Source: Jatrophihabitans sp. (GTDB lineage: Bacteria; Actinomycetota; Actinomycetes; Mycobacteriales; Jatrophihabitantaceae). From it: a stretch of DNA of 7,634 nt. The notes beneath the pieces were generated by a model, which did not search any database, was not told the origin of the DNA, and saw nothing but the letters and a program-made list of their open reading frames with translations. Where the stretch lies: NCBI GenBank assembly GCA_004299665.1, contig SCQZ01000170.1, positions 1 through 7,634 on the forward strand, read 5' to 3'. The position numbers were made by a program, and so were the translations under genes. Of this stretch, positions 6,253-7,634 are shown piece after piece (position 1 is the stretch's first letter; every line of letters begins with the position of its first letter).

Positions 6253-6277
6253 GCCTTGCCAGAAGCTTAGGCGAGGC
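6253..6277. other. Imperfect hairpin in the gap between the DUF6457-like and ATPase genes
   Basis: GCCTTGCC (6253-6260) and GGCGAGGC (6270-6277) can pair over eight positions with one non-Watson-Crick pair around a nine-base loop. In the minus-strand transcript that pair is a C-A mismatch, and no T-run follows. It could be a weak terminator or attenuator after the small gene, an operator, or chance. An overlapping dyad, AGGCG-A-CGCCT, lies at 6246-6256. No convincing promoter for the ATPase gene is visible in this 67-bp gap. Confidence 0.3.
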
Positions 6278-6282
6278 CCCGG

Positions 6283-6513
6283 TCAGTCCGAGCCGAGTGC
6301 GGCGGCGAGGCGTTCGGCCACGCGCAATCCCTCGGCCGGTCCCACACCGGCGCGCGCGGCCAGCCAGCACGACAACGGCGCCGCGGTGCGCTCGGCGGCG
6401 TGTGCGGCCACGCCGGCGAGGGCGAGCAGCTCCTGCACCTCCTGCGGGCCGGGAGGCTCGATGCCGAGCTCCGCGGCGAAGCGCGTGAGCCAGTCGGATG
6501 TGGCAAGTCCCAT
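6283..6513 (-). CDS. DUF6457-like small protein
   Basis: A 76-residue, mainly helical, Ala/Leu-rich soluble protein. It begins MGLATSDWLTRFAAELGIEP, followed by a helix EVQELLALAGVAAHAAERTAAPLSCWL and a final helix AEGLRVAERLAAALGSD. The DWL...ELGI start, the VAH...ER.AAPL centre and the length fit DUF6457, a family I recall as commonly found beside or fused to molybdenum-cofactor genes (MobA-like) in actinobacteria; the assignment is from memory. A GTG at 6522 would give 79 residues but overlaps the AGGGG ribosome binding site (6522-6526), which is correctly placed eight bases before the ATG at 6513, so the ATG is preferred. The gene lies 93 bp downstream of the iron-sulfur protein gene and 67 bp upstream of the ATPase gene on the same strand, so all three could share a transcript. 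Confidence 0.7.
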   Translation of the reverse strand: MGLATSDWLTRFAAELGIEPPGPQEVQELLALAGVAAHAAERTAAPLSCWLAARAGVGPAEGLRVAERLAAALGSD

Positions 6514-6521
6514 CAGGATCA

Positions 6522-6526
6522 CCCCT
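6522..6526 (-). promoter_or_regulatory. Ribosome binding site of the DUF6457-like gene
   Basis: AGGGG on the minus strand ends eight bases before the ATG at 6513. It overlaps the alternative GTG at 6522 and so decides against that start. Confidence 0.6.
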
Positions 6527-6533
6527 GTGTGTC

Positions 6534-6553
6534 GCCGAATCGGCAGCTTCGGC
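6534..6553. other. Short dyad between the iron-sulfur and DUF6457-like genes
   Basis: GCCGAA (6534-6539) and TTCGGC (6548-6553) form a perfect six-base stem with an eight-base loop in the 93-bp gap. No T-run follows on the minus strand. It may modestly affect read-through into the small gene or may be incidental. Confidence 0.25.
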
Positions 6554-6606
6554 TCGGCTGCATGGCCACGGCACAGCAGGGCACGCCCGGGCGCCGGCCC
6601 CCATTG

Positions 6607-7634
6607 TCACCGCAGCCGGCACTGCGCGCACCGATCGCCCTCGACCAGCCGGGCGGCGACGAGGGGGTGCGAGGCCGCCAGGCGTGCGGCCACCACGCCG
6701 GTCGCCAGTCCCGCGCCGATCGGCTCACCACAGCTGCTGCAGTTGCGCCCGGACGGCGTCAGGGCCGCGACGCGCCGGCCCTGCGCCGGCACCGCCGGGT
6801 CGATCACGCGCCGCAACGAGAGCGCCGCCTCCGGGCAGATCGCGACGCACGCTCCGCAGGCCGAGCACAGCGACCCGTCGAACGTCAGCACCGCGCCGTC
6901 GGTGCCCCCGGCCGCGAGCGCGCCGCCGGAACAGGCCGCGGCGCACCGGCCGCACGCCGAGCAGGCGGCCGCGTCGACCCGGATGTCGCCGACGGGCGCC
7001 AGCGGCGACTCGACGCGCCAGGGCGCGCCCGGTCCCGCACCCACCCGCAGGGCGGCGAGCGCGGCGACCGTGGCTGCCGGCTCGCGCAGCGTGAGGGCGG
7101 GCCGGTATCTTGCCACGCCCGGCACCGGCCCCGGGCGACGGGGCGCGGACCCGTGGGACGCCACCGCCGCCCACAGCCGCGTGATCTCGCCGGCCCGGTC
7201 CGCACACCGCGGGTCGTCGCAGCCCGCCAGCCGGACGGCGATCCCGGCCGCGGCGACCTGGGCCGCCCAGCCGAGCGTGACCGCCGCCATCGAGGGCACC
7301 TCGAGCGGCAGCCACCCTGCCCCGAGCGGCACCTCCGGCGCGTCCGCACAGGTGATCACGATGCCGGTGGCCGGGTCCGCGCCGCGCGCCCGCGCTAGCA
7401 GGGCGCGCAGTTCCTCCTCGACGGCGCGGACCGAGACACCGCCGAGCGACATCGCCGCTGCGGGACATGCGCTCACGCACGCCCCGCAGCCGGTGCACCG
7501 CCGGGCGTCGACCTCGACGCGCCCCGCGTGGACGGACAGCGCGCCGTGCGGGCAGCGGGCGACGCACGCCGTGCATCCGGCCGGTCCGCAGAAATCCTCG
7601 GCAGGGCGGCGCGCCGTCGCCGTCCGCTCCGAGG
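6607..7634 (-). CDS. Multi-cluster [4Fe-4S] protein with an MvhD-like middle region, 5' end missing
   Basis: The frame is open from the right edge to the TGA at 6607-6609, giving at least 341 residues; numbering starts at the first whole codon. A GTG at 7476 is internal because ferredoxin sequence precedes it. First ferredoxin pair: C15-x4-C20-x2-C23-x3-C27P and C46TGC49GAC52VSAC56P. Second pair: C224SAC227GRC230AAAC234 and C256SAC259GAC262VAIC266P. This suggests up to four [4Fe-4S] clusters. The middle (about 89-160) reads GIVITCADAPEV, LPLEVPSMAAVTLGWAAQVAAAG and LAGCDDPRC (C95, C138, C143). This is reminiscent of MvhD/FlpD or HdrA-associated domains that pass electrons between an oxidoreductase and a partner. 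The C-terminus has CSSCG (298) and CAQC (335), a possible zinc ribbon or extra cluster. A cytosolic electron-transfer subunit, perhaps of a formate-dehydrogenase-type complex, is inferred; the partner enzyme is not in view. Confidence 0.8.
   Translation of the reverse strand, partial: SERTATARRPAEDFCGPAGCTACVARCPHGALSVHAGRVEVDARRCTGCGACVSACPAAAMSLGGVSVRAVEEELRALLARARGADPATGIVITCADAPEVPLGAGWLPLEVPSMAAVTLGWAAQVAAAGIAVRLAGCDDPRCADRAGEITRLWAAVASHGSAPRRPGPVPGVARYRPALTLREPAATVAALAALRVGAGPGAPWRVESPLAPVGDIRVDAAACSACGRCAAACSGGALAAGGTDGAVLTFDGSLCSACGACVAICPEAALSLRRVIDPAVPAQGRRVAALTPSGRNCSSCGEPIGAGLATGVVAARLAASHPLVAARLVEGDRCAQCRLR

Noticed and set aside
5106..6488. Long plus-strand open frame (460 codons) antisense to the ATPase gene
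   Set aside because: Composition is repetitive Gly/Arg/Gln/Asp without family motifs, and the opposite strand encodes a complete P-type ATPase.
1..7634. tRNA, rRNA, CRISPR repeats, insertion-sequence ends or riboswitches
   Set aside because: I looked on both strands and found no regularly spaced repeats, transposase motifs, terminal inverted repeats or recognisable structured-RNA signatures.

Overview
The window is very GC-rich with GC-saturated third codon positions, densely packed genes and many long antisense shadow ORFs. This is typical of a high-GC actinobacterium. The gene families (mycobacterial-type FdxA, Acg-like nitroreductase, tandem-domain universal stress protein, CtpE-like P-type ATPase) fit a free-living mycolate or Pseudonocardia-type actinomycete. 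The genus is inferred from protein resemblance only. No rRNA, tRNA, CRISPR array, insertion sequence or phage gene is visible.

Left part, plus strand (1-810): the 3' end of an AhpD/carboxymuconolactone-decarboxylase-type gene. It is followed by a perfect 26-bp inverted repeat that overlaps a -10-like hexamer, then a seven-iron ferredoxin (fdxA) and a 57-residue zinc-ribbon protein.

Middle part (835-3757): a minus-strand DUF6544-type gene diverges from a plus-strand pair. The pair is an Acg-family FMN nitroreductase-like protein and a tandem universal stress protein, joined by an ATGA stop/start overlap with an ideal ribosome binding site. The 158-bp divergent spacer holds degenerate dyads, one of them loosely like a DosR/DevR box.

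Right part, all minus strand (3744-7634): a large iron-sulfur protein runs in from beyond the window edge, followed downstream by a DUF6457-like small protein and a CtpE-like cation-transporting P-type ATPase. The 3' end of the ATPase gene overlaps the end of the stress-protein gene tail to tail by 14 bp.

The combination of FdxA, an Acg-type nitroreductase, a universal stress protein and a metal-pumping ATPase recalls the hypoxia/dormancy (DosR) regulon of Mycobacterium tuberculosis, which includes fdxA, acg-type genes, several usp genes and the P-type ATPase gene ctpF. My reading is that this is a redox and energy-stress island, with the right-hand Fe-S/DUF6457 genes possibly belonging to a neighbouring molybdoenzyme or electron-transfer locus. 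Co-regulation is not shown by the sequence: no canonical DosR box was found.
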